From Larix sibirica (taxonomy: Eukaryota > Streptophyta > Pinopsida > Pinales > Pinaceae): a DNA stretch of 20,662 nucleotides. The position numbers and the translations under genes were made by a program. Of the stretch, positions 8,775-19,084 are shown one piece after another. The DNA is taken from NCBI GenBank assembly GCA_004151065.3, contig NWUY0300016274.1:28610-49271 (forward strand), read 5' to 3'. A model generated the notes under the pieces. The model was not told the origin of the DNA. It did no database searches and saw nothing but the letters and a program-made list of their open reading frames with translations. Numbering within the stretch: the stretch's first letter is position 1; each line of letters opens with the position of its first letter.

Positions 8775-9152
8775 GTACGGCTCGTTTTCTCTTCTTAAAT
8801 GGAATTGGAAGATTGAATACCTTTTCAATTTCCAACATATAAACAAATGTGGACAACATGCAAAGAATTAAGGCAACTATTTGCTTAGTATTCTTTCTTA
8901 TTTTCTCCAAGTAAAGGTTTTTTCCTAAGATTATATCACATAAAGGTACTCTTGCATGTATGGGATTGACTTTTTCTTAAAAGATTGCATTTTATAATTA
9001 ATGATGTATTATTAACGAATTGCTATAATCAATCGTTATTAATGTGTGATATTAATGATAGTATTAATAATACGTCAATGCATTATAGTATCATATCAGC
9101 ATCTATTTGTATGACAGTCCTTGCAAAAAGTGAACCAGTATACCAGTATACA

Positions 9153-9453
9153 TCATTGGTCACAACCTATGGATTCCCCTGAGCCAATTGAGTGTTTGCT
9201 CCACCAGTTACAAAGTGAAATAGAGCACCATATTCGTTGTGGTGATATGATATGTTGTATTTGTTCTCTCCAGGGGGTGGAGAATGAGGAACAATTCATT
9301 TTCTGGTGCCTTGTTTGTTATGTGATTCAAGGGAGGTGCTATTGTTTGTATAGAGATTCTGGAGGTTCCTTATCCACTTTCTTCCACTATCCCGATCAAA
9401 GATGCTTGGTGCTTGGCCCTTTTCCTTTGAAGTGCTTTCACCTTCAGATGTAA
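9153..9453 (+). pseudogene. LINE C-terminal fragment (copy C), zinc-knuckle region
   Basis: The frame reads HHIRCGDMICCICSLQGVE, then NEEQFIFWCLVCYVIQGR and FFHYPDQRCL. It matches the C-terminal CCHC-type region after RT in the LINE further right, which has RICQVCHLWEVEVEEHFIFYC and FFRYLD-RCLALYLQEA. In this copy the zinc-ligand His is replaced by Gln (EEQF for EEHF). The open frame actually begins at 9121 in the repeat copy, so its first residues are chimeric and not part of the element. It is a fragment with no RT and no 3' tail, whose left edge coincides with the end of the long repeat. Confidence 0.7.
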
Positions 9454-9951
9454 AGCTTTGCAAGGGAACCCTAGGCCCAATTCTAGGGATATTAGGTTGA
9501 TCCCTCTCTATTGTAATTGGAGCCTAATGGACATATCTTTCATGGAGAAAATCCCACTGTAAGGTTTCATTTTCCATTCTAAATGGTATCTTTGTACTTT
9601 TAGATGTTGCTAATGTTTTGTAACTAGACTTGTTGATTAGGGCCAAAGAAAGATAAAATCGTCTTATTGGACGGGTTGTGAGAGAAAATCTTCTCCAATC
9701 CTTTGTTGATTTATGCATGATTGTATTGTTATAGCATCTTGTCATCTTTAAGAGTGTTGCTTTCTAATGCCTCATTGCATAAGTCACCAAATTGGATCCC
9801 CTAGTGATTTCTACTTTTCATTATTCAACATGTTGGGGTTTATTAGTGGATTGTGAGAACAACCCTAATTTCCCCAACTCTTCATGAACTCGCCCCTTAA
9901 TTGGTCTAGAATCCTTTTGACTCCATTTGCCTCGGGGATTGGCACTCGTCT
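9454..9951. other. Non-coding stretch after the LINE fragment
   Basis: I see no recognised gene or repeat. A short minus-strand open frame at 9524-9745 has no known motif. Part of this may be further LINE-derived sequence too diverged to place. Confidence 0.35.
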
Positions 9952-10257
9952 TCATGGTTCTCCCATCACCCCTTTATTATAGACTACAAAAAGACCCATT
10001 TTCACGCTAGGCAACCTCGTCACGTTGTCCTTTATTCTCAAAATCCTTAGCAATGCTGTTCTAGGGAAGTCCCCCATGGTTGGAGAAGAGCCAACCTGAA
10101 GTGTAGGGAGGTAGTTATTGAGGTGATAGTGGGTAACACCGCTAGGTTGCAAATGGGCTAGCCTTGTTATTTGGCGCTTTAGACATGCCAGTTCAAGTTG
10201 TAACAAGAGGTACATGTTTGTTCTATCAATCCTTGTCCATACAAACTGGGTTAACAA
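9952..10257 (-). other. Unidentified open frame, 101 codons
   Basis: The frame is open on the minus strand, with stretches such as LKRQITRLAHLQPSGVTHYH, NNYLPTLQVG and FPRTALLRILRIKDNVTRLP. The composition looks protein-like rather than random, with regular Leu/Arg spacing, but I do not recognise the family. After the stop, the frame is closed by several further stops. It may be a remnant of a retroelement structural protein or of a host gene; neither is shown. Confidence 0.25.
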
Positions 10258-10957
10258 ATATCACGGACATGGTTTTCTAACTATAACTGCACATTAGATA
10301 TGCTTAACCCTTTAAGCACGTTCAAATCATACATGATATTTTTATATTTGTCTAAAATTTAAATGTCTTACTGTAGGGCAAGAATATGGCATAAGGCAAT
10401 TTCATGGCAATCCATTTTTATTTTATACAAGTTGTCTTTGGTTGCTATCTGCAAAATACTTTAATGGTTTACCATCTTGATACTGCTGATGCTCGAACAA
10501 ACAAGTGTTATTGATTTTTTCATGCACTTTCTTTTATGAAATTAAGTCCAATACATATATAATGCAATTTCAAGCTACTTTTTATGTGTATATGTTGGTG
10601 TATTTTTCGATTGCAATCTTTAGTTGTTTGTAAGTAGCTAATTCGTTTGTCCTTCCATCTTGTTATGTTTTATTGAATTCAGTTACTATGTCTGGAAGTG
10701 TAATTGTTTAAATCCAATTAGTTGTTACATTGTGGGATGGTAATATGATGTCTAAATATATAAGCATCACAATTGATTATATCTTTCTGTTTTACATGTT
10801 TCTTCCCCTTGGATGGAATGGTATGCAACATGCTGTGTGTAAATTGCTCGTAGTCATGATAGATGTTGCTGCTTCTAAATAATTTCAATCAATTTTACTG
10901 CTGTCTATTGGAGTAGTCATAATGGATGTATTTGTAATTTGTTTTTCATATTTTCAG
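10258..10957. other. AT-rich non-coding stretch, possibly intron of the transporter gene
   Basis: No coding similarity beyond the exon that follows. The stretch is T-rich on the plus strand and ends in a good splice acceptor (TTTTTCATATTTTCAG at 10942-10957), as expected for an intron. I did not find the exon that should precede it. Confidence 0.4.
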
Positions 10958-11052
10958 GTTGCAATTCTCTTCTTTCATGACCAGTTCACTGTCTTAAAGG
11001 GAATTGGGCTTGCTGTGATTATTTTTGGAGTAAGCTTGTTCAATTGGTACAA
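10958..11052 (+). CDS. Single exon of a TPT-family sugar-phosphate/nucleotide-sugar transporter
   Basis: Between a TTTTCAG acceptor and a GTAAGT donor (11053) the 95-bp frame reads VAILFFHDQFTVLKG, then IGLAVIIFGVSLFNWY and a split Lys codon. This is the last transmembrane hairpin region of the plant triose-phosphate/nucleotide-sugar translocator family, where F-HD-FT-LKG-G-, -GVSLFNWYKY is characteristic. Members exchange phosphorylated sugars or nucleotide sugars across Golgi, ER or plastid membranes; the substrate cannot be told from one exon. Splice signals at both ends are intact and there is no stop, so it could be a real exon. The other exons, including the C-terminal tail, are not visible in the window. 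It lies between the two copies of the long repeat. Confidence 0.78.
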
Positions 11053-12092
11053 GTAAGTTTTGTATATTTGATAGTTTACAAGTTCATACTATCTATAATC
11101 AAGTTGATACCATTTATACATGTCCATTGTCTTTTATATATTTCCTACATGGTGGAATGCAAGGTTTTGGTATATACCTCAGACTAAACTCATTGAAATG
11201 TTAAACATACTTTACTAGGCAAAACTATAAAATTAAAAATATCATTGGCATTTATTTTGTACAGGCATTCTATTGTAATTCTCTACTTGCTCATAATTGA
11301 TTGGACACTTAGTCAGCCCATAAAGATTGCCATATTGGCAGTAGGATGCACATAGCCTTTTTATGATTGATTCTTTACATGCATTGTATAGCAATAGTGT
11401 CCATTTTAAAGTATTCTTTCAATTATTTACAAAACCATTGAATATACAAAATACAAAATTAAAATGATGTGAGTACACAGTTATGCTACATGCCCCTTCA
11501 ACCTATTATNCAACTAAGTACAACTTAGCTGGTAACAATATCCAGAAGTGCCATATTGCTATTATAATATTAGGTGTATCATGCCACCATAAGATCTCTG
11601 TCCATATGCCTTATTTCTCTACACAACTATATTCACATGCAAAAAGGAGAACTGGTTCAAGCCACGAGTTAAAGGTGCAACTCAAGAGAAAAGTTGCAAT
11701 TTTCTAGCCATGCATCTTTTGTAATTAGTCCTTGTCGGATTTGTGTTATCCTTAGGATACATTGGAAAAATAAGGCATATAAATGTTGATTCTTTGGCAA
11801 CATAAATCACCATTACCTCAACCTTTTGGAATAACCACAAAACTCTAGCAGGACTGGCTGGACTCTTATATTAACCAACGCAAATCCAAAACTCTTCTTT
11901 TCTAAAGTTCCAATAAAAACCATCCCAACGCCAATCATTGGAAAAATTTACAAATTATGAGTGAAATCATTTTCCATTGTACAAATTCAAACTTCCATTT
12001 TACAGGCCTTGAATACTTGTAATTGACTATACAAAATTCTATATTAGTTGCTGACAGATAAATTCCACCATTCTCCAGTCGTTGTAAGATAA
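11053..12092. other. AT-rich non-coding stretch after the transporter exon
   Basis: If the transporter exon is real, this would be its downstream intron. I looked for a YDK-type continuation of the transporter C terminus and did not see one. A plus-strand open frame at 11483-11707 contains an N and has no known motif. Confidence 0.4.
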
Positions 12093-12571
12093 TTAACAGA
12101 AAGCACGAGAGCAGATGTTTAGGAAGACCATCGCATGCCATCTTATATAGTGCCATCTACTTGAACATGATAGCTGCAGGATGAGGGATGAGATCCAAAG
12201 GTTACCATTCATAAAAATGGCGATGGCCTTCCCACAGGTTTTGCACTGAGAGCAGGGAGACAAGACTGTAAGTCTACATACTTTACACAGCTTCCCCATT
12301 TCCTCTAAGATTAATTTATTGGTTGTGACATGCAATTGAAAACCCATAAGATTTCTTATGAAAATACATTTGGTTGTTGAAATCGTATGTTCTCTGCAGT
12401 TCTTGATGGAATGATAGGCCTGTTGTTAACAAAACCTTGATGCTTAACTCCTAGAGGCTGAGAACCTATATCTATTTCCTTATTATTACATAAACTATGA
12501 GACTGATTCTCAATAATTCCTTGAGACATATCAACAAGATCCTCCACTTGATCATTCTTGTATGCCAACAA
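12093..12571 (-). other. Two adjacent weak open frames, one Cys-rich
   Basis: On the minus strand 12356-12571 reads NDQVEDLVDMSQGIIENQ and so on, and 12093-12347 in another frame reads LEEMGKLCKVCRLTVLSPC, then SQCKTCGKAI. The Cys spacing in the second (residues 21, 24, 32, 35, 38) recalls the start of a RING or similar zinc-binding fold, but the second half of any such fold is absent. I do not recognise either frame. They may be remnants of one degraded gene or chance. Confidence 0.2.
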
Positions 12572-12589
12572 TTAAGTGAAGGAAAAAAA

Positions 12590-14845
12590 TGGTCCATTCT
12601 CATAATATGTTTCCAAGATTCAAATGATGTTTCTTACCAAACCATTGATCACATTCTTACACTTTGGGCCAACATTGAGGAGGCACGACATTGATCTTCG
12701 AAAGTCTATTGCTGCTTTGTAGACTTTCAGAAAGCATTCGATTCTATTCCTAGAGAGGCATTGTTTTGAAGCCTTAGAGATTGGCATTTTTCTGGCACTA
12801 CTGATTGCCATTGTGTGCCTTTATGAGATGGTTCTTGGTCGTCTCCACAAAGTGCACAAGGTGTTAGACTTTATCGGGAGTACCATTGGGTTCGAATAGG
12901 GGTACTCCTTGGCCCCCACTTTATTTGGGATCTACATAGACGAGTTGGAGTCCATCCTACATGAGCACATCCAATACGACAATGGGTGCATGCTCCACCA
13001 GTTCTTGATATCTATCTTGCCTTCCATTGATGATGTGGTCCTCTTGACCTATCTCCAGAGGGGTTGCAAAGACAGTTGGATGCCTTAGCCCTCTTCTGTG
13101 CCCTTTGTCAGTTGATGGTTAACCTAGGTAAAACCAAAGTTATGATCTTCAATGGATCGAAGAAGACCCTCTTGGATCACCACTTCTTTTTTAGAGGGGA
13201 GGAGATTGAGATCACTGGCACCTATACTTGCTTGGGGGTGCAATTCATAGGACCTCGTTTCAACCTACGATATGCCATTCAACCCAAGTCAACAAGGGCT
13301 ATGGATCCTAAGCCCTCCTCGAGAGATAGTGCTTTTGGAACCATTTCTAGGACATTTTGTGTCTCATGGACACCCTTGTTCTCTATGGTTCAGAGGCTTG
13401 GGGGCCTAGTTTGTTAGAGATCCACCGGGCCTCAGTAGAGAGAGTGGAGATCCTCCCCCTTTGTCGCAATAGTAGATCCAAGCATACAATCCCTTATCCC
13501 ATCATATTTGCAGAGTTTGCTGCTTGACCCTTTTGACCTGAGATTGTATTCAGCCTTGTCTCACTCCTACTTTGCATTTGTAGCTTTATTGAATCGCCAA
13601 AGGGATGGGACCGATATTTGTACTTGGCCTATTGTTCATCGAAGTCCATTGCCTTAGCCATCCGTTCAAGCCGCACTTGGTGCTAGTATGCAGGGGTCTC
13701 GGATCTTTTGGAGTTTATGGGTATTGCAATGAATTGAATTCCCTCATTTAGATACTCCCTGGATGCACTTGTCCACCTCTTACCTACCAGGCAGGAGATG
13801 AGTAGGATCGTCCGAGAAGATAACTACATGCAGTTTGTGTAGGTCACCTAGATCAACCCTTAGGGTTGGTTATGTCTGAAGATGGCTTTCTACGTCGAGC
13901 ACTTCATGGATATGAGGGATGAGCTCATTGTTTGGCCCCATTACATACTTCGCCATTGCGTGCATTTTCTTCGTATTCCCCTGGGCCAATTTAGGGTGTA
14001 CTCTTGTAGACTTATGGTGGAGACAAATCACTGGATTGATCGATCTAATAGGATCTGCCAAGTGTGCCATCTTTGGGAGGTTGAGGTTGAGGAGCACTTC
14101 ATTTTCTATTGCCCTATTTACATTGAGATCTGAAGGCGGATCCATCGTCTTTCTAGGGAGCTTCTTGTCAGGGAGCTTCAGACCCTGGCCAGTTTCTTTA
14201 GGTACCTCGACTAGAGATGTCTAGCCTTATACTTGCAGGAGGCCCTTTGACTTAGCTTCCTCATCCTCCAACCACATCCACATCCTGAACCAACTTCCAC
14301 TCAGCATATCACTTCCTTTTTTACGGTGCTCCCATCTACTATGGGCACCAAGTGGCAGATGAATAACGACCTTGTTTCCAACCCCAAATCTGTGAAGACT
14401 TAGAGGACCACCTCCACATCTTTAAGACTCCAGGGGCATCATCATCCTTGGTCCCATACCAGCAGCAAGTCGATATCATCCAGGTCATAGCAACGTGTCC
14501 CCTCCTCCAAGCTCCTCTTCCAGTTCTTCCTCCAGACAGACTGCTATGTTGAGATTCCTCTGTTTGTCCTCAGATGATAGGAGAGATGGCTCCTATGGAC
14601 CATGATAGGTTGGTACCGTTTGTATCACAAATTCTAAATCCATTCTCTCGGTACATCTCTATCTTTGGAGTTGGCTTTCTGGTATTTATATTAGATTCAT
14701 ACTTTATTTTCTGCATATTGCTTTTCATAAGAGTCGTTATAGCATGCCCACTTTTTATTGACTTCATTTTTTACCCAACAATCCCATTGACCTACTTTTG
14801 TGGTCATTTGTTGGACATTAATAAAATTATCTTATCTTATCTATT
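12590..14845 (+). pseudogene. LINE (non-LTR retrotransposon), 5'-truncated, RT and C-terminal region, copy B
   Basis: The plus strand follows a non-LTR RT across several frames. Blocks are TIDHILTLWANIEEARH (12629-12692), FQKAFDSIPREALF near 12725, CLYEMVLGRLHKVHK near 12818, SLAPTLFGIYIDELES near 12910, and SIDDVVLL with the catalytic Asp pair at 13029-13034 (usually FADD). These are followed by LDALALFCALCQLMVNLGKT and KVMIFN, then FFRGEEIEITGTYTCLGVQF near 13190. The C terminus has KMAFYVEHFMDMRDELIV near 13880 and a CCHC-type knuckle RICQVCHLWEVEVEEHFIFYC at about 14053-14115. No endonuclease domain is present, as expected for 5' truncation. Inactivation is by stops (near 12717, 12766 and 12897) and frame shifts (such as near 13045). 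The 3' untranslated end closes with ATTAATAAAATTATC and TTATC repeats at about 14819-14842. Clade not assigned. Confidence 0.85.
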
Positions 14846-15791
14846 CATGGTTACATATTTTTGGTTGATGGATTAGCATGTTAATGGATAGTTGATGGTG
14901 ACAGTGAATCGACATGATTCTAGTGCATAGTCAGGGTGGTCGTTGGCCTAGGAAACGAGTTACCTAGCACATGATCATGTATTGTATGTATGGATTACAT
15001 TTGATTGGATTGATGTCACATGGAGGTGGGGTGCTCAACATAGTTGACCTTGTCCAAGCACTCTAGGTGTTTATTTGTTTTGGTTTGATGTGGTTGGAGC
15101 TCCCTAGTCCATTGAAAGGTTTATTAGCACACTTCACTTTATCATTACATGAAGACACCTCTTTGCTTCACTTTGTGTGAATGTTGATTATAGCCTCTGA
15201 ATGGTTATTTTGATCACTTTTTGACCTTTGGGGACCATTTGCACTAGTTTCTAGCTTATGTTGGTTGATTTCACACTTGGGAGGCTAGATTATGATGTAG
15301 AATAGATGTCCTAGTGGAGTGCTCACCTTGTTTGGCACACATGTTGATGCATTCATCACATTTCTCCTATTATTTTATTCTTCATGATGAGGCCATTCCC
15401 TCTTCCAAGGGTTTGTTGAGGTGGTTATAACCTAGTACATTCTTCTATGGATGGAGGTGTTTGGCCCTTGAACCCTTGATCTAGGGAACTAACTATTTGA
15501 CTTTGAGCTTATTTGGAAGGTTGTTGCATCTCGAAGACCAAACTTTTCATTTGATGGAATCTCTCACTTTGACGACCATATGAGCCACTTGGGGACGTTC
15601 ATTCCACACGTGTGAGGAACTTTGATGGTCTAAAAAAGCAGTTGATGGTATTTGCACATGGTTCTCCTTCCAACACATGTTTTTGGCATTTTATTGATAA
15701 GGTTAACCACCATCGACACTCTTCCCTATTGTGCACTTGTGCAAAGGACTAATTTATTGCCTAATGACTATCCAAGTGACCCCAACACACA

Positions 15792-16102
15792 TCCATCAAG
15801 GGTGCACCCCTCAAGGAAGAATATTTTATTGTAATTATGGATCAAAGTGGTTATAAGGCACAACTTCCTAGGGTGTAGTTTGCATGGGTAATTTATCATT
15901 ATGTTGCCAAGTCAAAGTGGCCGTCAAGGTAGTTACCAAAGCACTTTTTCCAAGGGTGCACCTCACATGATGGTCATTTTATTATTATTTCTTGGTTGAA
16001 GTGACACCTTTACACACTATTCTAGGGTGCACCTATCCTAGTTTCTTTTTCCATGTTATTGCATGGTCAAAGGGGGTTCTTTCTTGAGAGTTTCATCATT
16101 GT
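15792..16102 (+). repeat. Degenerate tandem repeat, four units (copy 2)
   Basis: Same array as at 6650-6960, carried in the long repeat; AGGGTGCACC-type unit starts fall near 15799, 15870, 15953 and 16024. Confidence 0.6.
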
Positions 16103-16524
16103 TTCATTTACACTTGGCACTCTTTAATGCACACTTAAGAGCACCCTCCCTCATATGACTTGACATATATATTTGTGGTGGTTAAGGTGGTTTCCTTGAG
16201 GAGCATTCCACATGGATTGTGAACACCTGGCATGAAGCATTTGTTCCTTAGTTAATGAAAGTCATACCTTGACGTGGTTTTGCACATGAAGAGGACAAGT
16301 GGCACTTTGCATGAGCTTGAAGCTCGAGGAGGAGAACATGTGGCATCACATTTATTTAGCATCATTGCTTTAGTATTTTGTATGGGCATTTTGATCTTGG
16401 TAAGTCCACTTATGCATTATTGAAATATTTTCATGTATTATTGTGTATTGTTTTCCTTGGAGAAGATCATGGATCTAGGAGAACAAATACTTTTTTATAT
16501 TGTTGAGGAGATAGAGCTCAAACC

Positions 16525-16532
16525 TATATAAG
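16525..16532 (+). promoter_or_regulatory. TATA-like box (copy 2)
   Basis: Same TATATAAG as at 7383 within the long repeat, with the same CT-rich stretch downstream. Weak evidence. Confidence 0.25.
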
Positions 16533-17827
16533 GGTTTGCTCTCTCCATTGATGTATGGTGGATTTGGGGAGAAATTCCCTTGGAGCTTAGTTGAATATAT
16601 GTCGGATGCTTTTGGAGGATTGATGAAATGCTTTGTAGGTGAGGATGTCTTGTAGATCTTTATGCTGATTTCTTAATTGCTGAAATTACTTGCGATACAT
16701 TTGTAAAGTAGTGAATCGGGTAACATCATTCCTTGTTTCTATTGTTGTTTATTATTGGGATGTTATTTATGGATGCATATTTCTCCAACCTGTGCTAGGT
16801 GCACATATATTTCATTCCGAGTAAACACATCTTTACAAGTGTTAGGAGTTCATCTACACTAGTGTTCTCCCAAGTCAAATTTCTGCAGTTTTGGACAGCA
16901 AGGATAGGGCAACTGTAGCTTGTAATTTTCAGCCTCATTTGCTCTTATTTCCTTAGTAGGATAAGTTTTCCATGAGCCTTGATTTGACTCCATATGCCCA
17001 ATGGAAAGACACTAGCCTTTGGTCCACTCATCCATCTTATTTCCTAAAAAAAATCAAATTATTTTGCTAGAGCTAACTCTTCTTTTCACCTTGGATTTCA
17101 TTTCCTAAGTTCTAGCAATCCTTTAGGGAAGCCCACTTCGAGCTCGAGGATAGCTGGTCTAAAGTGAGAAGAGGGTTTGTGAGGTGACATCGGCATCCCT
17201 CTTAGTTCCTCCAAGGTCTTACCTGAGCTTTAGGACTTTATCTAAAGCAGTGAGGGTTTGAGAGGTAACACACTTGCATGTGACTTGATTAGTCTAACTT
17301 TCCCTGGAACTAAGATATTTCTTGTGGATACATGTCAACCTCTCTATCCATAGAGTGACGAGGGGCAATTCTAAAGAAATTTTTCACATGCTTTCCTTTT
17401 GGTTTGATAATCGATTCCTGTATTTTGACTGTGTTTGTTCCCCTAGTCTGGTGCATGACATAAGAGATAAGAATATATTATATTCATTCTGAAGATTTCC
17501 TCTAGTAAAATTGAACATCAGTTTTCATGGTGAACTTTAGTTCAGTGTATGCTTTTTTATTTTTTGGGATGCCAGTTTTGGCATTTGGCATAAGTTCATG
17601 GGAGAGTGATAACTCTCTCAAGTTATTAAATGTAATTTGCTCTATATGCATCTTGTTTACACATCATATTATGTGATTTTAGTGATTTAGATTCTGTCCC
17701 AGGAATAAAATATGTCAACATCCTTGATGTATTCTCCTTGCTCATCTAAGCATTTCTATAGAGCATATTTTGTTTATATTGATTTCTATAAGTTCAGTGT
17801 CTCATTTTGTGTTGTGTTCTTTTCCAG

Positions 17828-17916
17828 GTTGGGAATGTGGATGCTTTGCATTGTTATTATGCACATGGGGAAGATAATCCCAACTTCCAGCGGCGAATCT
17901 ATTGGATGCTTGATGA
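17828..17916 (+). CDS. CAMTA exon, part of CG-1 DNA-binding domain (copy 2)
   Basis: Identical to the exon at 8686-8774, including acceptor and possible donor, with the LHCYYAHGED and NFQRR-x-YWML signature. Because the flanking intron-like sequence is duplicated with it, the copy arose at the DNA level, not through a spliced RNA. Two identical in-line copies of one exon would shift or duplicate half a domain if both were spliced into one transcript (89 bp is not a multiple of three). At most one is therefore likely to be used, unless neither is. Confidence 0.8.
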
Positions 17917-18294
17917 GTACGGCTCGTTTTCTCTTCTTAAATGGAATTGGAAGATTGAATACCTTTTCAATTTCCAACATATAAACAAATGTGGACAACA
18001 TGCAAAGAATTAAGGCAACTATTTGCTTAGTATTCTTTCTTATTTTCTCCAAGTAAAGGTTTTTTCCTAAGATTATATCACATAAAGGTACTCTTGCATG
18101 TATGGGATTGACTTTTTCTTAAAAGATTGCATTTTATAATTAATGATGTATTATTAACGAATTGCTATAATCAATCGTTATTAATGTGTGATATTAATGA
18201 TAGTATTAATAATACGTCAATGCATTATAGTATCATATCAGCATCTATTTGTATGACAGTCCTTGCAAAAAGTGAACCAGTATACCAGTATACT

Positions 18295-18470
18295 GTATAG
18301 CAGTATTAATAGTATTTATAACACTTTTCCAAGGAAGCTAGCATTTATTAATTCCACCATTCACAATTACTAGCAGTAACATCCAAATAAGGTTTCAATT
18401 CATTAATCAAACATGCATACTAACCTCTGTTAATTATTTTTGCAGGTCTGCTATTGGAGCAGCAGTGACC
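18295..18470. other. AT-rich flank of repeat copy 2
   Basis: Non-coding, with ATTAAT-rich sequence at the start and an acceptor-like TTATTTTTGCAG ending at about 18446. The sequence after the acceptor does not read as a CAMTA or transporter exon. Confidence 0.35.
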
Positions 18471-18815
18471 TAAAGTTTAGGATGTCACCTTGAAAGGATC
18501 CTTAGGGCCACGTTTTAGCCTTTAGGGCTTAGGAGCTTGCTTAGAGGGAAAACGAAGTAAAGGAGAGAAGCACTGGGGTTTAGAGGGCAGCGCTAGGGCT
18601 TTAGGGGTTAGTTAGGTTTGACAGTCTGCAATTTTTGACAGTTAGCAGTGAAGGAGGGCTGAGCGCTAGAGAGGAAGAAAAGAGGGAGGCCGAGGGTGTG
18701 AAGGGGGCTTCAACAAGTTTTAAGGAGCAGGAAAGGGAGGGCGAAGCCTTAGGGAAGCAGGCCGTGAGGCCTAGGAAGATAAAGAGGAGGAGGCCGCAGC
18801 CCTAGATGGCTGATA
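18471..18815. other. Purine- and GC-rich block with TTTAGGG-like motifs
   Basis: The base composition changes sharply to G/A-rich on the plus strand. TTTAGGG occurs exactly at 18521-18527 and 18600-18606, with several near matches (CTTAGGG, GTTTAGAGGG) between. No open frame or known domain. It may be part of a retroelement LTR or leader. It is too degenerate to be called a telomere-type array. Confidence 0.35.
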
Positions 18816-19084
18816 TTTGTGAAAATTTACTATTCTTTTTGGTTTTTAAAAGAATTTGAGTTTTTTAGGGTTTATTATAATAAAAGAAATAAATTAACCA
18901 AAAAGACCTAACTAAATACAAAAGCTCAATTAAATTGCAGACCTGATTTTTTAACCCTAATTATCATGAAATGCAATATCTACATATGCAAATGCAAAGT
19001 AAATTTGATAACTTTTGATAAAACAAGGGTTTTGATAGATGTAACCCTAAACCCTAGGCCTAGAGGAGNATCTTATCCAAATAT
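18816..19084. other. AT-rich stretch with no recognised feature
   Basis: No coding similarity is convincing. It lies downstream, in the minus-strand sense, of the Copia-like gag tail, where pol would be expected, and no protease or integrase motif is seen. The element is therefore probably cut off here. Confidence 0.35.

Larger units (their letters stand above)
5661..9152 (+). repeat. Long direct repeat, copy 1 (3,492 bp)
   Basis: The sequence is repeated at 14803-18294 with a constant offset of 9,142 bp. No difference was found in any stretch compared, and the offset does not drift, so there is no net indel. The left boundary lies inside a LINE 3' end (GTCATTTGTTGGACATT at 5661). The right boundary follows CCAGTATACCAGTATAC at 9152; beyond it this copy continues into LINE coding sequence, whereas copy 2 continues into unrelated AT-rich DNA. 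Contents are a degenerate tandem repeat, a TATA-like box, a CAMTA exon and an AT-rich ATTAAT-rich end (about 8990-9090). The rest (5701-8560) is non-coding; short open frames such as 6510-6692 show no known motif. Confidence 0.95.
14803..18294 (+). repeat. Long direct repeat, copy 2 (3,492 bp)
   Basis: Identical to 5661-9152 wherever compared. The left flank is the 3' end of the complete LINE 3' region, and the right flank (TGTATAGCAGTATTAATAG) continues the AGTATA/ATTAAT character of the repeat end, so this copy probably has the native right border. It contains the second copies of the tandem repeat, TATA-like box and CAMTA exon. Confidence 0.95.

Noticed and set aside
8570-8910. Open frames of 90 (+) and 88 (-) codons over the CAMTA exon, also in copy 2
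   Set aside because: They are shadows in other frames of the CAMTA exon and its flanks. The CG-1 match is only in the frame that begins at the acceptor.
5290-9152. LINE 3' transduction as the source of the second copy of the repeat
   Set aside because: A transduced copy would carry an equally similar LINE end upstream and a new tail downstream. The LINE ends are much more diverged than the repeat, and no tail follows 9152 or 18294.
11262-11345. Possible next transporter exon after TTTTGTACAG
   Set aside because: The frames after this acceptor hit early stops or lack the expected YDK-type C terminus.
13870-14224. Several overlapping frames on both strands
   Set aside because: They are shadows of the LINE C-terminal region; only the plus-strand frame with the CCHC knuckle is meaningful.
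5661-18294. The two identical 3.49-kb repeats as LTRs of one 12.6-kb retrotransposon
   Set aside because: No primer binding site follows 9152 and no polypurine tract was seen before 14803. The interior holds LINE pieces and a host exon instead of gag-pol, and the left edges lie inside LINE 3' ends.
19036-19060. AACCCTAAACCCTAGG as interstitial telomere repeat
   Set aside because: Fewer than two full CCCTAAA units; expected by chance in AT-rich plant DNA.
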